From Neoceratodus forsteri (Eukaryota; Chordata; Ceratodontiformes; Ceratodontidae), in the NCBI GenBank assembly GCA_016271365.2, contig CM028131.1, positions 283,710,001 through 283,774,000 of the forward strand: a stretch of 64,000 nucleotides of DNA, given 5' to 3'. The position numbers were made by a program, and so were the translations under genes. Positions 21,030 to 31,665 of the stretch are shown here, in pieces. The notes beneath the pieces are model-generated. The model did no database searches and was not told where the DNA came from. It worked only from the letters and a program-made list of their open reading frames with translations. The first letter of the stretch is position 1. Every line of letters starts with the position of its first letter.

Positions 21030-22290
21030 ATGGCATCCAACTACAGCGGGCACACTGTAGACTACTTAAAGCAACTGTGCGAGGACAGAGGAGTCCTGTT
21101 CAAGGTGAAAGCCACCAAGCAGAACCTCATAGATGCCCTGATGGTAGCAGATACCCAGAGCAGCGAGTCACAGACAGTGACTGAAAAGGACCAGACCTCG
21201 AGTGTGGCAGGGCTAGTGGCCAGTGCAGTGTCCAGATCTGATGAGGAGGGCAAGAGGGCCGCTGTCAGTGAAGGGCCACAGCAGCATGGGAAAGTCACCT
21301 GGATCCAGAAGTACTCAGGCTGCAAACTGAGTTCACAGAATGGAGCTGGAGTTCCAGAGGGAGAGGGACTGTGAACAGCGGAACTCGGACTGTGAGACAG
21401 AGCGAGAACACTGAAAGGCAGACCATGAGGAGTGTGAGCACCAGCGAGCTGCAGAGGAGAAGAGGGAGTGAGACCACTGAGATGCAGACCATGAGGAGCA
21501 GAAGCGCCATAGGCAACATGAACTGGAGAAGCTATGACTCCAACCACTAGCATCAGAGCAGGTAAGTGGCTTGGGTTTAACTGGGACTACAGGACTGGAT
21601 TACAAATTGAATTCCAAATTGATAGCTGAATTTAAAGAGAGGGAGGACATGAATGCCTTTTTAAATTCTTTTGAAAAAGTTTGTATTCAGGCTAAAATTC
21701 CTAGAGAGTCCCGAAGCTTCCAGCTATCCCCACTACTTACCGGAAAAGCTTGGGATGCATTGGGTCAAATGGACAATGAGGAGAGTGATGATTACAGCAA
21801 ACTTAAAGCTGTACTGTTAAACAAATTTGAATTAACTGCTGAATCATACAGAGCTAAATTCTGTAAGCTCAGGAGAAGCCCTGACATAAGCTATGAGGAG
21901 CTAGCCATGAAACAATGTCAGTTTTTAAAATGTTGGTGGGAAGGAATTGAGGCAAACTGTGTTGTTAAAAATGAAAATGTGATTTTGTTAGAACAGTTTT
22001 ATTGGGCATGCCCAGCAGAGCTGAAAACCTGGCTGGAGGACCGAGATCCCAAAACAGTGCAAGAGGCTGCCGAAGTCTCGGACCTCTATGCCAAGAACAG
22101 ACCTGCTCTGAGAGTGAATGGGGTGGGCATGGCAGCACAGAAAGGGGAAAAGCACACCTTCAGGGCAGCTAAAACCCTCACTGCCTCCACTGAAATCAGT
22201 TAGCCCCAGGTTTCAGAGAAAAGATTTCTCTGAAAAGAGAAGTGAATGTTGGTTATGCAAAGAAACTGGGCATATTGCCAGATAGTGTCC
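21030..22290 (+). pseudogene. gag: gag of element B: SAP-like start, charged coil, SCAN-like capsid, zinc knuckle (broken)
   Basis: The first part, 21,030-21,374, starts with ATG and encodes YLKQLCEDRGVLFKVKATK, which resembles a SAP-like helix pair. Then 21,358-21,536 encodes a very charged Glu/Arg-rich stretch with three TGA stops, probably a coiled coil. The capsid part, up to 22,203, has FLNSFEKVC and LTGKAWDAL. It ends with ESYRAKFCKLRR, ILLEQFYWACPAELKTWLED and TVQEAAEVSDLY, the pattern of the SCAN domain. A CCHC knuckle (CWLCKETGHIAR, then stop, then CP) is at 22,246-22,290 with TAG at 22,283-22,285. Frameshifts lie near 21,360, 21,540 and 22,200. The product would form the particle shell and bind RNA. 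Confidence 0.88.
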
Positions 22291-22297
22291 CAAAAGA

Positions 22298-22711
22298 ATG
22301 AGCAATAATATGCAGAATGGTACTAGAAAAGAAGTGGGTTGCTTGTGTGTCCCTGGGAGCATGCCAGTGAACATGAGGGAACACATGCACCCGGTCATGG
22401 TGAATGGTGTACAGACACAAGGGTTAAGGGACACTGGGGCATTCCTAATATTGGTAAAAGGGGATCTAGTAGAGCCTGGTCAGCTTATGCCCAACAAATA
22501 CGTCACTGTACAGGACTTTACTGGTGAGACAAAAACATTGCCACTGGCCAGTGTTCTCCTGGACTGGGGTGAAACTGGGGAAACTGTGCAACAGGTGGCT
22601 GTAGCCAAAATCTTAGCAGTGGATGTGATCCTGGGCAACAATCTAAAACAGGGGATGGTGTGTATGCAGTTACCCGTAGCCAAGTGGCAAGGGAAAATTG
22701 TAGTTCCCTGA
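22298..22711 (+). pseudogene. pol: Protease region of element B
   Basis: In the same frame as the zinc knuckle, the segment VNGVQTQGLRDTGAFLILV carries the aspartic-protease DTG motif (22,430-22,438). A later part reads VILGNNLKQGMV, a typical retropepsin 'ILG.' flap end. The domain appears complete at about 110 residues and is open over 137 codons. It would cut the Gag-Pol chain. A stop at 22,709-22,711 and a frame change separate it from the integrase. Confidence 0.85.
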
Positions 22712-22726
22712 ACCCCACATAAGCCA

Positions 22727-24190
22727 TTGTGGAAGCCACTGAGAGGCTGGTTCCCCAGCCTGTGTTTCCAGATGGGGAGACTAATAAAAGGGGTAGAAAT
22801 TTCAGCAGTAGCAAGTAACCACACATCTACAGAGGGTTACTCCAAAGAAGGAGGGGTGACCCATTGTCAGAGGGTTGGAACTGACAGTGATCCTGAGTGC
22901 CGTAACGCTAGTGCTAGGGACCCTAGTTTAGTGACTGAAGGGGACCTGTCCCATGCCTTGGGAATGTGTGAGGGGTTTTCAGCTGCTCAGAGAAGTGACC
23001 CTAGTCTACAGAAGCTGAGGGCTTGGGCAGACTCGGATGGTGCACAGGGAGGTGACGGCAGACATAAGGTTTATTGGGAAAATGGACTTATGTATACTCA
23101 GGCAGTACAGACAGAGGGAGGGGTGCTAGGCAGGCAGCTTGTCGTTCACCAGGGGTATCGTGAGCAGTTGCTCAAGATTGCACATGATATTCCCTTGTCT
23201 GGTCATCTGGGAATCATGCGCATGATATAGCGGTTGGCCCAGAATTTCTAATGGCCTAACTCCACCCAGCAAGTGAAGAAATATTGCAGGTCTTGTCACC
23301 GGTGCCAAGAAATAGGGAAGGCAGACAAGAAAAACCCAAACCACCCTGATTCTCTTGCCCATAGTGGAGGAGCCATTCCAGAGGGTGGAAATGGATATTG
23401 TGGGACCTTTAAATACCCCCAGCTCCTCAGGGGAGAGATTCATCCTGACTGTGGTGGATTATGCCACCCAGTACTCAGAGGCAGTCGCCTTATCCTCACT
23501 GAGGACAGACAAAGTAGCAGATGCCTTACTTGGGATTTTCTCCCATGTTGGGTTTCCGCAGGAGGTAATCACTGATCGAGGGGGTTCCTTCATGTCAGCC
23601 CTGATGAAATGTTTATGGGAGAAGTGTGGGGTGGTGCAGAGATGCACGACACTATATCACACACAAGACAGTGGGCTTGTGGAAAGATTCAATGGTACCC
23701 TGAAGTCAATGCTCCAGGCATTTGCTGAACAGCATGGGAGGGACTGGGAGAAATACCTTCCCCACCTGTTGTTTGCATACAGGGAGGTGCCCCAAGAGTT
23801 GACAGGATTTCCCCCTTTGAACTCTTATATGGACACTGGGTACATGGGCCCCTAGACTTGATCTGGGAGGACTGGGAGGGCAAGCACACCACCCAGGGAA
23901 CTCCCATAGTGGATTATGTCCTTAGGTTTAGGGAATGGCTGAAGGAGCTTATGGGTACAGCCCAGAGCAACCTAGCAGCTGCCCAACAGAAACAAAAAGT
24001 GTGGTATGACCACAGAACCAGAGCTCACTCATACATGGTGAGTCAGGAAGTCATGGTCCTTATCCCGGTCTGAAAAGACAAGCTGCAGGCTGAGTGGGCA
24101 GGACCGTACAAAGTGGTTAGGAAGGTGGATGATGTGAACTATATTGTAGAGTTACCTGATGAAGACAGACAGAAAGGATATACCATGTCA
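22727..24190 (+). pseudogene. pol: Integrase of element B, placed before the RT (broken)
   Basis: The zinc-binding HHCC part is HQGYREQLLKIAHDIPLSGH (near 23,148-23,206) with CRSCHRC at 23,286-23,306. The catalytic core at 23,355-23,855 shows VEMDIVGPL, ITDRGGSF and GLVERFNG, giving the D, D and E residues. The C-terminal GPY/F-type part (AEWAGPYKVV) is near 24,090-24,119, followed by KPYANRADMV. Stops or frame changes lie near 23,228, 23,350, 23,853 and 24,073. It would insert the cDNA into the genome. Its position ahead of the reverse transcriptase is the main diagnostic feature of this element. Confidence 0.92.
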
Positions 24191-24192
24191 AC

Positions 24193-25180
24193 ATGATGAA
24201 GCCATATGCTAATAGGGCTGACATGGTGTTTGCAGTGTGTAGTCCTGGAGAGGGGACGGATGAAGGAGACCCCCTTCTGGACTTGCTGGAGGAAAGTAAG
24301 TGGGAGTCCTCTGTGGAGGCAGTTAAATTGTCCGCCCAGCTGACCCCGGACAAGATCCAGGAAGTAAGGGAGGTTTTAGCAGTCTTTGCCTTATTGTTTA
24401 GCACCAAGCCTGGACTAACCCCTTAGCAACTCATGATGTGGAGACAGGGACACAGATGCCCATATGGCAGACAGCATATCAGGTGTCAGAGGCTGTCCAA
24501 AAGGACATTAGGAGGGAAATGGAGGAGATGCTGGATTTAGGGGTAATCCAGAGATCCCACAGCCCCTGGGCCTCACCCGTACTCCTTGTGCCTAAGCAAG
24601 ATGGCTCTGCTCATTTCTGTGTAGACTATCATGGACTGAATGCAGTCACAAAGTCAGACGCCCACCCGATGCCCCGGACGGATGAACTCCTGGACAAGTT
24701 GGGAGGGTGACCTACCTTACAACCATTGACCTGAACAAGGAGTATTGGCAGGTAGAGTTGACAGACAGAGCTAGGGAGAGGTTGGCCTTCATCACTCCAA
24801 TAGGCTTATTTGAATTTAAAGTAATGCCTTTCAGACTAAGAACGCCCCTGCCACTTTCCAAAGGCTGGTGAACCAAGTGTTAAATGGTGCTGAGGAGTAT
24901 GCCGTGGCATACCTGGATGACATTGCCATCTTTAGTACCAGCTGGGAGGAACACCTATCCCACCTTAGGGAAGTGCTGGGCAGGATACATAGGGCCAGGC
25001 TCACTGTCAAAGCTGGGAAGTGCCAGGTGGCCATGGGAGAGGTGGCATACCTCGGGCATGTGGTAGGCCGAGGACAGCTCTGTACTATCCAAATAAAGAT
25101 AGAGGTAATCCGGGCATGGCCCAGACCAGCAACACAGAAGCAGGTCAAGAGTTTTCTAGGGACAGCAGGGTACTACTGAA
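24193..25180 (+). pseudogene. pol: Reverse transcriptase of element B (broken)
   Basis: The start of the domain is at about 24,438-24,710, with EEMLDLGVIQRSHSPWASPV, FCVDYHGLNAVT and PMPRTDELLDKLG. The palm block DLNKEYWQVEL follows near 24,728-24,760. The catalytic YLDD is at 24,910-24,921 in VAYLDDIAIFS. The thumb reads VAYLGHVVGRG and KQVKSFLGTAGYY. Frameshifts lie near 24,430, 24,705 and 24,840. It is a Ty3/gypsy-type enzyme that copies the element RNA to DNA. Confidence 0.92.
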
Positions 25181-25236
25181 AATTTGTACGCAATTACAGT
25201 GCCCTGGCTGCTTCCCTATCTGACCTGACAAAGAAA

Positions 25237-25727
25237 ATGGTGCCCAAGAAAATTACCTGGGGCCCAGCCTGTGAGGAAGTCTTTTCCAAACTAAAGGAGG
25301 CACTGTGCAGTGCTCCTTTTATGACAAGTCCTGGCTATAGCAGACCCTTTATAGTTCAGATTGATGCCTCAGACATGGGTATTGGGGCAATACTGAGTCA
25401 GACATCCAGCCAAGGGAAAGATCACCCAGTAGTGTACCTGAGTAGAAAGTTACTTCCCAGGGAGCAGACATACTCAACTGTGGACAAGGAATGTCTTCCC
25501 ATGCTGTGGGCTCTAAAGAAGTTGGAGCCATACTTACAGTATATGGGCAGCATTTTGTGGTGCAGACTGACCACAACCCCCTGGTTTGGCTGACGCAGAT
25601 GGGGAAAAACAATGATAGATTGCTAAGATGGAGTCTTGCTTTGCAAGGGTATGATATGACAATTCTACATAGGGCTGGAGCCAAAAATCAGAACTCCGAT
25701 GGGCTGTCTTGTGTGTACGAGGAGTGA
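25237..25727 (+). pseudogene. pol: RNase H of element B (broken)
   Basis: It begins MVPKKITWGPACEEVFSKLK and continues FIVQIDASDMGIGAIL (first catalytic Asp), VVYLSRKLLPREQTYSTVDK (Glu region) and, after a frameshift near 25,550, HFVVQTDHNPLVWL and NQNSDGLS. The usual tail ADGLSR reads SDGLSC here. A stop at 25,725-25,727 is 67 bases before the 3' LTR, so RNase H is the last gene of the element, as expected if integrase has moved forward. Confidence 0.9.
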
Positions 25728-25781
25728 ACTGATTTGGGAAGCTCATCCCATGCAGGGGATAGAGCCCCCAAATTCAGTCTA

Positions 25782-25794
25782 GGTGGGGAGGAAT
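25782..25794 (+). promoter_or_regulatory. Polypurine tract of element B
   Basis: GGTGGGGAGGAAT directly precedes the TG of the 3' LTR. Purine tracts at this place prime plus-strand DNA synthesis. Confidence 0.85.
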
Positions 25795-26944
25795 TGTAGC
25801 ACTTGGACAGCTGGTTCTGATTAACCTATGCTTTTTGTAATATAAAAAGATGTTATTGAATGTCTCTCATGAGAAATGCTGACAGTCTGTGGAATAACAC
25901 CCCCCTCCCAGGTTTTAGCTAATAGATGTTACCTGAAAGGCCAAGAGATAATTACAGGCTAAAAGAGACTTAAAATTTAGGATCTCCTTTTTATGTGACT
26001 AATTGCAGCTTGCCAACTGCCAAGATAGATCATAAACTTTTATAACGTTCAGAGGAAACACAGTAAAATTCACATGGTGCTACAACAGCATGTTGCACCT
26101 CCGTGAGATCTGGCAGAGAGACATAACAAGTCCTTTGATGTCCTGGAAAGGGGAAGCTGCTCATAGATCAAAGAGAGTCATCTGAAAAAAAAGGGAGTTT
26201 TGCTGAGGTCACAGAAATTTTAATTTACCTTTGATAAGACATCTTGCTTTGCATAGATATATTTTTTTATATTCTGACAGGGAGGAGCTAGGTGACCTCA
26301 TGCAAAGAGGTTGGAAAAGTCAGTTTTTAAACAGTATTTTGTTTTCCATTTAAACACAAATGTTTGGACTCTGAAAAAGCAACATCAGGCACTGTTTGGA
26401 GATAAGTATACTGTGGTAGGAGATTTAGTTTGCACTTTTAAACCTGTTTTGTTTAAGTGATTTGTATGTTTTGTGATACATGGTTCTGTATTTACATTTT
26501 ACATTTTTTATCTATTTTGAAGTAAACCTCTACTTTAGAGATTACTTAGTGTGCCTTTTAATTTCTTTTTCTTGACAAGGGAAGCATCCATGGTTAAAGC
26601 TGACAGTGCACAAAGCTTACTGGTTTTACCAAACTGGGAAAAGGTAAGAATTTATTCTGAGGTCTTTAATAGAGTTTTAAGGGTTCATTTTGTACACCTG
26701 GTTAGGTGCCCATAGGCAAAAGATATCTGCCCCCCCAAAGAGCAGAATTATCTGAGCCTGTACATTGGGTACACTAACAAGAGGTTCACAGTTTGAATCC
26801 CTCCAAGACTTGAGACCAAGGGTTGATTTGAACCCACAAAACAGACAGGAGGGTTACCCTGTTTTTGTTAACTGTTCACAAGACTGTGCTTGGAGGTTGG
26901 CACTTTAGGAGTAGAGGGCTGACCTGCTGAGTGGGCTTGTGACA
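25795..26944 (+). repeat. 3' LTR of element B
   Basis: 1,150 bases, starting TGTAGCACTTGGACAGC and ending GGGCTTGTGACA, the same length as the 5' LTR. The following CCCCC is the second copy of the target duplication. Confidence 0.95.
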
Positions 26945-26968
26945 CCCCCCCAAAATTCAAAAGTCATT

Positions 26969-28341
26969 ATGGATCGCATCTCACTGCGAGACTGGTGCAA
27001 GGGTGTGGACATTGATCCAAAAAAAGCAATTTTGGTTCAAGGGATCCCTGATGCAACCCCAAAGGACTGTGCTGAAAGTGTCCTAGGCAGCATAAAATGT
27101 TTAGGAACAGGTATTGAACGTGGGAGGATTTACAATTCTGCTCAGCAATCTCATAGAGTTTTGATAGAGTGCTGAGAGGATGTTGATTCTTCCAGAGTTC
27201 CTGATCAGCTCCCTGTTGATGGAGACCCCACTCCGTGGGTCTTGATTACTCATGCCACCCTGGATCCTCTTGCTGAAGACCCTAAGGAACCAAGTGAGTT
27301 TAAAAAGAAATTATGTTTGCTGTTAGCTACTGAGGGGAAGTCAGTTCAAGACATTATAGCTATATTCCCAGAGAGTGACCTGACAAAGAAGAAGAAACCT
27401 ACTGGTGAATCCTGGGTTGGAGGACCTGAGTGGTCCCCTTACTTGAGGCTGCCTTGTGAACAGTATAGAAGACTGCATACTTTTTCTTGCACTATTCATA
27501 CGCCTTCTGGTGAGGATGACTACAAGAGCTGGATTAGTCAAGCCACCCAAATGGTGTAAGTATGGAAATGCTCATATGATGAGAAATGCAAACGCATAGT
27601 GGAAAGTTTGAAAGGTATGGCACTGGAGGTCATCCGATCACTACAAGCCAGCTAACCAGATTGCACTCTTAGTGACCATCTCACCATGCCGAGAACTTCC
27701 TATGGAGCAGTTGAGCATAAGGAAGACCTAATTTTTCAACTGGGAGCCACCACCCAGAATGTGGGAAAGAAAGTGTTCCATTACATGACTTATGTAGAGA
27801 CAATGATTCGTAAAGTAGTTGAAGTTGGAGGAGTGACCCCTGCACAGGTTGCCAAAATGAGACTCAACCAAATCTTATGTGGTGCTGTGTATTCCCGTTG
27901 GACTCTGATAACTTTAAGACTAAAAGAACACTAAGCCAACCCCTCCTAATTTCAGACAGTTTCTTGATGAGGTGAAAGAGGAAGAGTCACAGGAAGACAT
28001 TGTCAATTCATTGCGAGTGCCTACTTATGAAAGCCTTCCTCTTGCAGCCTGAAGCTGAAAGTAGCCAAGAACAAAATAATATCTCAGACCTGAAAATGCA
28101 GGTAAAAGAACTCAATGAGTGTGTCAAAGCCATGCAGATGACACAGATGCCTTACCTGCGAGCCAACTCCTTGCCACCTGGGCGTGGACACCTGCTGAAT
28201 CCTTCCTCTGATTCAAGAGTCAGCCTTCGATCCACAACTGTACCTAGAGGTGAATGGTTCTGTTATCATTGTGGAGAAGATGGACATATTGCACGAGGTT
28301 GTGAAACTCCTGAGAATCAGCAGCTAGTGAACCAGAAATGA
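26969..28341 (+). pseudogene. gag: gag of element A: PNMA-like, with a CCHC zinc knuckle (broken)
   Basis: The frame starts at ATG 26,969 with a segment containing LRDWCKGVDI and ILVQGIPDA, like the start of PNMA proteins (xxDWCxGxDx..x..LVxGIP). The middle part at 27,242-27,559 has FKKKLCLLLATEGKSVQDI. The capsid part has ESLKGMALEVIRSL, SYGAVEHKEDLIFQ and VVEVGGVTPAQVAKMRLNQI, all matching the order seen in PNMA capsid lobes. Up to 27,934 it is a single frame with TGA at 27,173-27,175, TAA at 27,557-27,559 and TAA near 27,652. After a frame change, 28,000-28,341 carries CYHCGEDGHIARGC, a CCHC knuckle. It would be the shell protein of the element. Confidence 0.88.
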
Positions 28342-28439
28342 GAGAGACAGCATCAGCCATTGGGAAATGACAACAGAGCCTGGTGAGGGAGCAGCCTTGG
28401 ACTCCAAGATCGAACAGCTCCATAAGACGGACCAGCCCT

Positions 28440-30780
28440 AATACATCTGTCAGAAACAGGTTACCTTCTGGACTGATTGGTTCCCTCTCCTACCATCAAG
28501 ATTTCTGTTAATGGATACCTGTGTGATGCCCTCCTGGACAGTGGGTCACAGGTCACCATCATTTATAGATCTTTTTATCAGAGCTACTTATAGCATCTGC
28601 CATTGCAGCCTCTAGAGGGACTTTATTTGTGGGGGTTGAGCAATGCCAGCTACCCCTATGATGGCTACACTGCTGTGCAAATTGAATTTCCAGATGCTTT
28701 TGCTGGAGTCCCTCAAAAGATCGATAGCTTAGCCCTCATTTGTCCTGATGCTCAGATATTGGACAAGACACTGGTGTTGACTGGAATGAATGCCAATATG
28801 TTTGGACACCTGGCTCACTTGTGCCTGCAGAAGGGAGGGGAAAGAATCTACCAGACTTTACCAATTCATGCCACAGTGAGTACTGCTCACCTGGAGAGGG
28901 AGACTGAAGTCAGCAGCCAGACAGAGGAGATTGTCGTAGTTATCAAAAGAGAAGGGAAAGATCCTTTGATTGTGCCCCCTGGCAGTGAGTGTGTGGTGAA
29001 AGGAACAGTGGATTGCAAGGAGTTGCTGTCAGACCAAATTGTTACTGTAGAGTCACCAGGAAGAGGTCTGCCAAATGGTCTGATGGTCCAGCGAGGAGTG
29101 CTGCCTGGAACAGATGTGATGGTCAAAAGAATCAACATAAAGCTAAAGAATGAGACTCACAAGGATCTGATGGTGCACTCTGGTACAGTAATAGCCAATC
29201 GGTATGCAGCTGATGTGGCCGTGACCACATCCTCTCCAGAGAAGGCTACCCGACTTGATGCAGGGGTGTTCAATTTCTTTTCATCTCCCATACCCGTCAC
29301 CTGGAAGAACCAATTAAAGAAGGAGTTGGTAGACAGATCAGATGTATTTTCCTGCCATGAATGGAATGTGGGTTGTGCAAAAGGAGAGGAGCATCATATC
29401 TGCGTACATGATGATCGCCCATCTCGTGAAAGGTCAAGAATATTGGTTCCCGCAGATACTGAAGATGTTAGGAGATATTTGCAAGAACTCCTGAAGGCAG
29501 GGATAATAGATGACTCTCACAGTCCATATTCCTTGCCTATAGTGGTGGCCCAAAAGAAGAATGGTGTAGTACGAATGTGCATTGACTATCGCACCCTGTA
29601 TCAATGGACAGTGGCTGATCAATACACCATGTCTCGAGTGCAAGACGCTTTAGACAGCCTTACTAGTAGTAGATGGTTTTCTGTTCTAGACTTGCGAAGT
29701 GGTTACTACCAGATACCCATGGCAAAGGAAAATAAGGAGAAGACCACTTTTATTTGTCCATTGGGACTTTACCAGTTCAAGAGAATACCCCAAGGAATAT
29801 CTGGTGCCCCAGCAACATTCCAGTGCCTGATGGAGAAGGCGGTGGGTGACAAGAATCTTTTAGAAGTCTTAGTTTACATGGATGACCTGATAGTGTTTGG
29901 GAGAACACTGGAAGAAAATGAAACCCGACTACTCAGGGTACTGGACTGACTGAAGGAGCATGGTCTGAAACTCTCTCTGGACAAGTGTCAGTTCTGCCAG
30001 GTTTCAGTGAAGTATGTGGAACATATTGTTTCTGATCAAGGTATCAGCACTGATCCAGAAAAAGTGAACGCTCTTACCACGTGGCCTAGACCCACCAACT
30101 TGAAAATGCTTTAATCTCTCTTAGGATTCTGCGGGTACTACTGGAGATTTGTAAAATACTACTCTGCAGTGGTAAGGCCTTTGTTCAGGCTAACTCAGGG
30201 ATATCCTCCAACTCAGAAGCACAAACGTCTAGGAGCCGTGAAGACTTCTCCAAATGAATATTTCAGAACCAATGAATCTTTTGGGGACAGATGGGCTAAT
30301 GAATGTGAGAGTGCATTTCAAGAAATGATTTGCCTCCTAACAGAAGCTCCTGTTCTAGACTTTGCTGACTACACCAAGCCATACACTCTTCACATTGATG
30401 CCAGCATGGAAGGTTTTGGTGCCGTACTCTAGCAAGAACACAACAAAGGTATGAGACGCGTTGCCTATGCCAGTTGCAGTTTGACTCCTTCTGAAAAGAA
30501 CTATCCAGTCCATAAGTTAGAGTTCCTTGCACTGAAATGGGCAGTGACTGATCAATTCCATGAATACCTGTATGGAGCCAGATTCGTAGTGCTAATGGAT
30601 AATAACCCACTGATATATGTGCTGACAACCGCCAAGATGGATGTCACTGGGCATAGAGGGATCTCTGCACTATCAGCTTACAATTTCCGATTGCAATACC
30701 GTCCTGAGTGAAACAACATAGATGCAGATGCACTGTCCAGACGCCCTCCTAATACTCCTCCCATGGAGAGGCCCTGGACT
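28440..30780 (+). pseudogene. pol: pol of element A: protease, reverse transcriptase, RNase H (in-frame stops)
   Basis: One frame runs through the region. The protease has LLDSGSQVT, with the DSG at 28,537-28,545. The reverse transcriptase has AGIIDDSHSPYSLPIVV, MCIDYRTLYQWTV, LDLRSGYYQIPM and FKRIPQGISGAPATFQ, and the catalytic YMDD at 29,875-29,886. RNase H has LHIDASMEGFGAVL (to 30,429), KLEFLALKWAVTD and LMDNNPLIYVL, ending DADALSRRP. In-frame stops are at 28,591-28,593, 29,947-29,949, 30,112-30,114, 30,430-30,432 and 30,709-30,711. No frameshift was seen in this span, which suggests decay mainly by point mutation. The enzyme set copies element RNA. Confidence 0.92.
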
Positions 30781-31189
30781 TATGTTATGTTATGGAGGAT
30801 GGCGTGAAAGCTGTTTGTCAAATGATGGTGCCTGATGACTGAATTGCCATCACCAACCCAGACCGAGCTGTGGATCTGCTTGGGGTACATCCTGATGCCA
30901 TACTGGAAGTGTATGCATGATTCACCACCCTTCACAGGACTTCCTTGCCTCGTTTATCTCCAACAGATTTAAGAAAAGCACAGTGAGCAGATTCTAGTTT
31001 ATGAGATATTATCTTAGCCAAAGAAAAGGGTTTGTCTTCCTCTCAAGTCAAAGTGAACCTGCCAGATGTATCACTTCTCAAGAGAGAGTGGGTCAAGTTT
31101 TCGTTAAAGCATGGACTGTTGTATCATATCTCCAAGACACAAACTCAATTTTTCAAAGAGCAACTGGTGCTGCACTAAAAGTATCGCCT

Positions 31190-31665
31190 AATGATTTTGG
31201 GAGCCCTTCATGAAGACATGGGAAATTTGGGAATTGATAAGACTTTGGACCTGGTACAAGACTGCTTCTACTGACCTTGTATGGCTATGGAGGTGGAAAT
31301 ACATTGTAAAAGCTGTAATAGGTGCATCACCCATAGAAATTACCCAAATGAGCAGCACCTCTTGTAAACATCACCGGTAGTGGGCCAATGGACTTAGTCT
31401 GTATGGACTTCCTTTCCCATGAACCTGACTGAAAGGGGATCAGTAACATTTTAGTAGTAACTGACCACAGCACCCGCTATGTACAGGCTTTCCCCACAAA
31501 AGATCAAAAAGCAACCACTGTGGCTAAAGTATTGTGTGAAAAGTATTTTGCGCACTATGGACTCCCCAAATGCCTGCACTCAGATCAAGGGAGAGACTTT
31601 GAGAGTCACCTTATCAAAGAACTCACAAACATTATGAGCATAAAGAAGTCTAGTATTGCACCATT
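31190..31665 (+). pseudogene. pol: Integrase of element A, part 1 (zinc finger and first two catalytic Asp)
   Basis: LGALHEDMGNLGIDKTLDLV with CKSCNRC at 31,313-31,333 is the zinc-binding part; its first HH pair is visible near 31,210. The core shows VCMDFLSHEPD, then ILVVTDHSTRYVQAFPTKDQ and LHSDQGRDFESHLIKEL. These give the first and second catalytic aspartates. After AAGAAGTCT at about 31,665 the sequence turns into a minus-strand LINE. A stop follows SHEPD, and frames change near 31,380. Confidence 0.88.

Larger units (their letters stand above)
19663..26944 (+). mobile_element. Element B: Gmr1-type Ty3/gypsy retrotransposon with SCAN-like capsid
   Basis: A complete but decayed element of 7,282 bases lies between CCCCC target duplications (19,658-19,662 and 26,945-26,949). 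Each LTR is exactly 1,150 bases. The order of domains is gag, protease, integrase, reverse transcriptase, RNase H. Integrase before RT is the copia-like order known for the Gmr1 group of Ty3/gypsy elements in deuterostomes. It inserted 76 bases downstream of the 5' LTR of element A. Frameshifts and stops occur in every gene. Confidence 0.93.

Noticed and set aside
21571..22203. A host SCAN-domain gene
   Set aside because: No zinc-finger array follows; a CCHC knuckle, protease and integrase do, and LTRs with a target duplication enclose it.
26969..28341. A host PNMA gene
   Set aside because: It has three in-frame stops and a frame change and is followed by pol between LTRs, so it is a retrotransposon gag.
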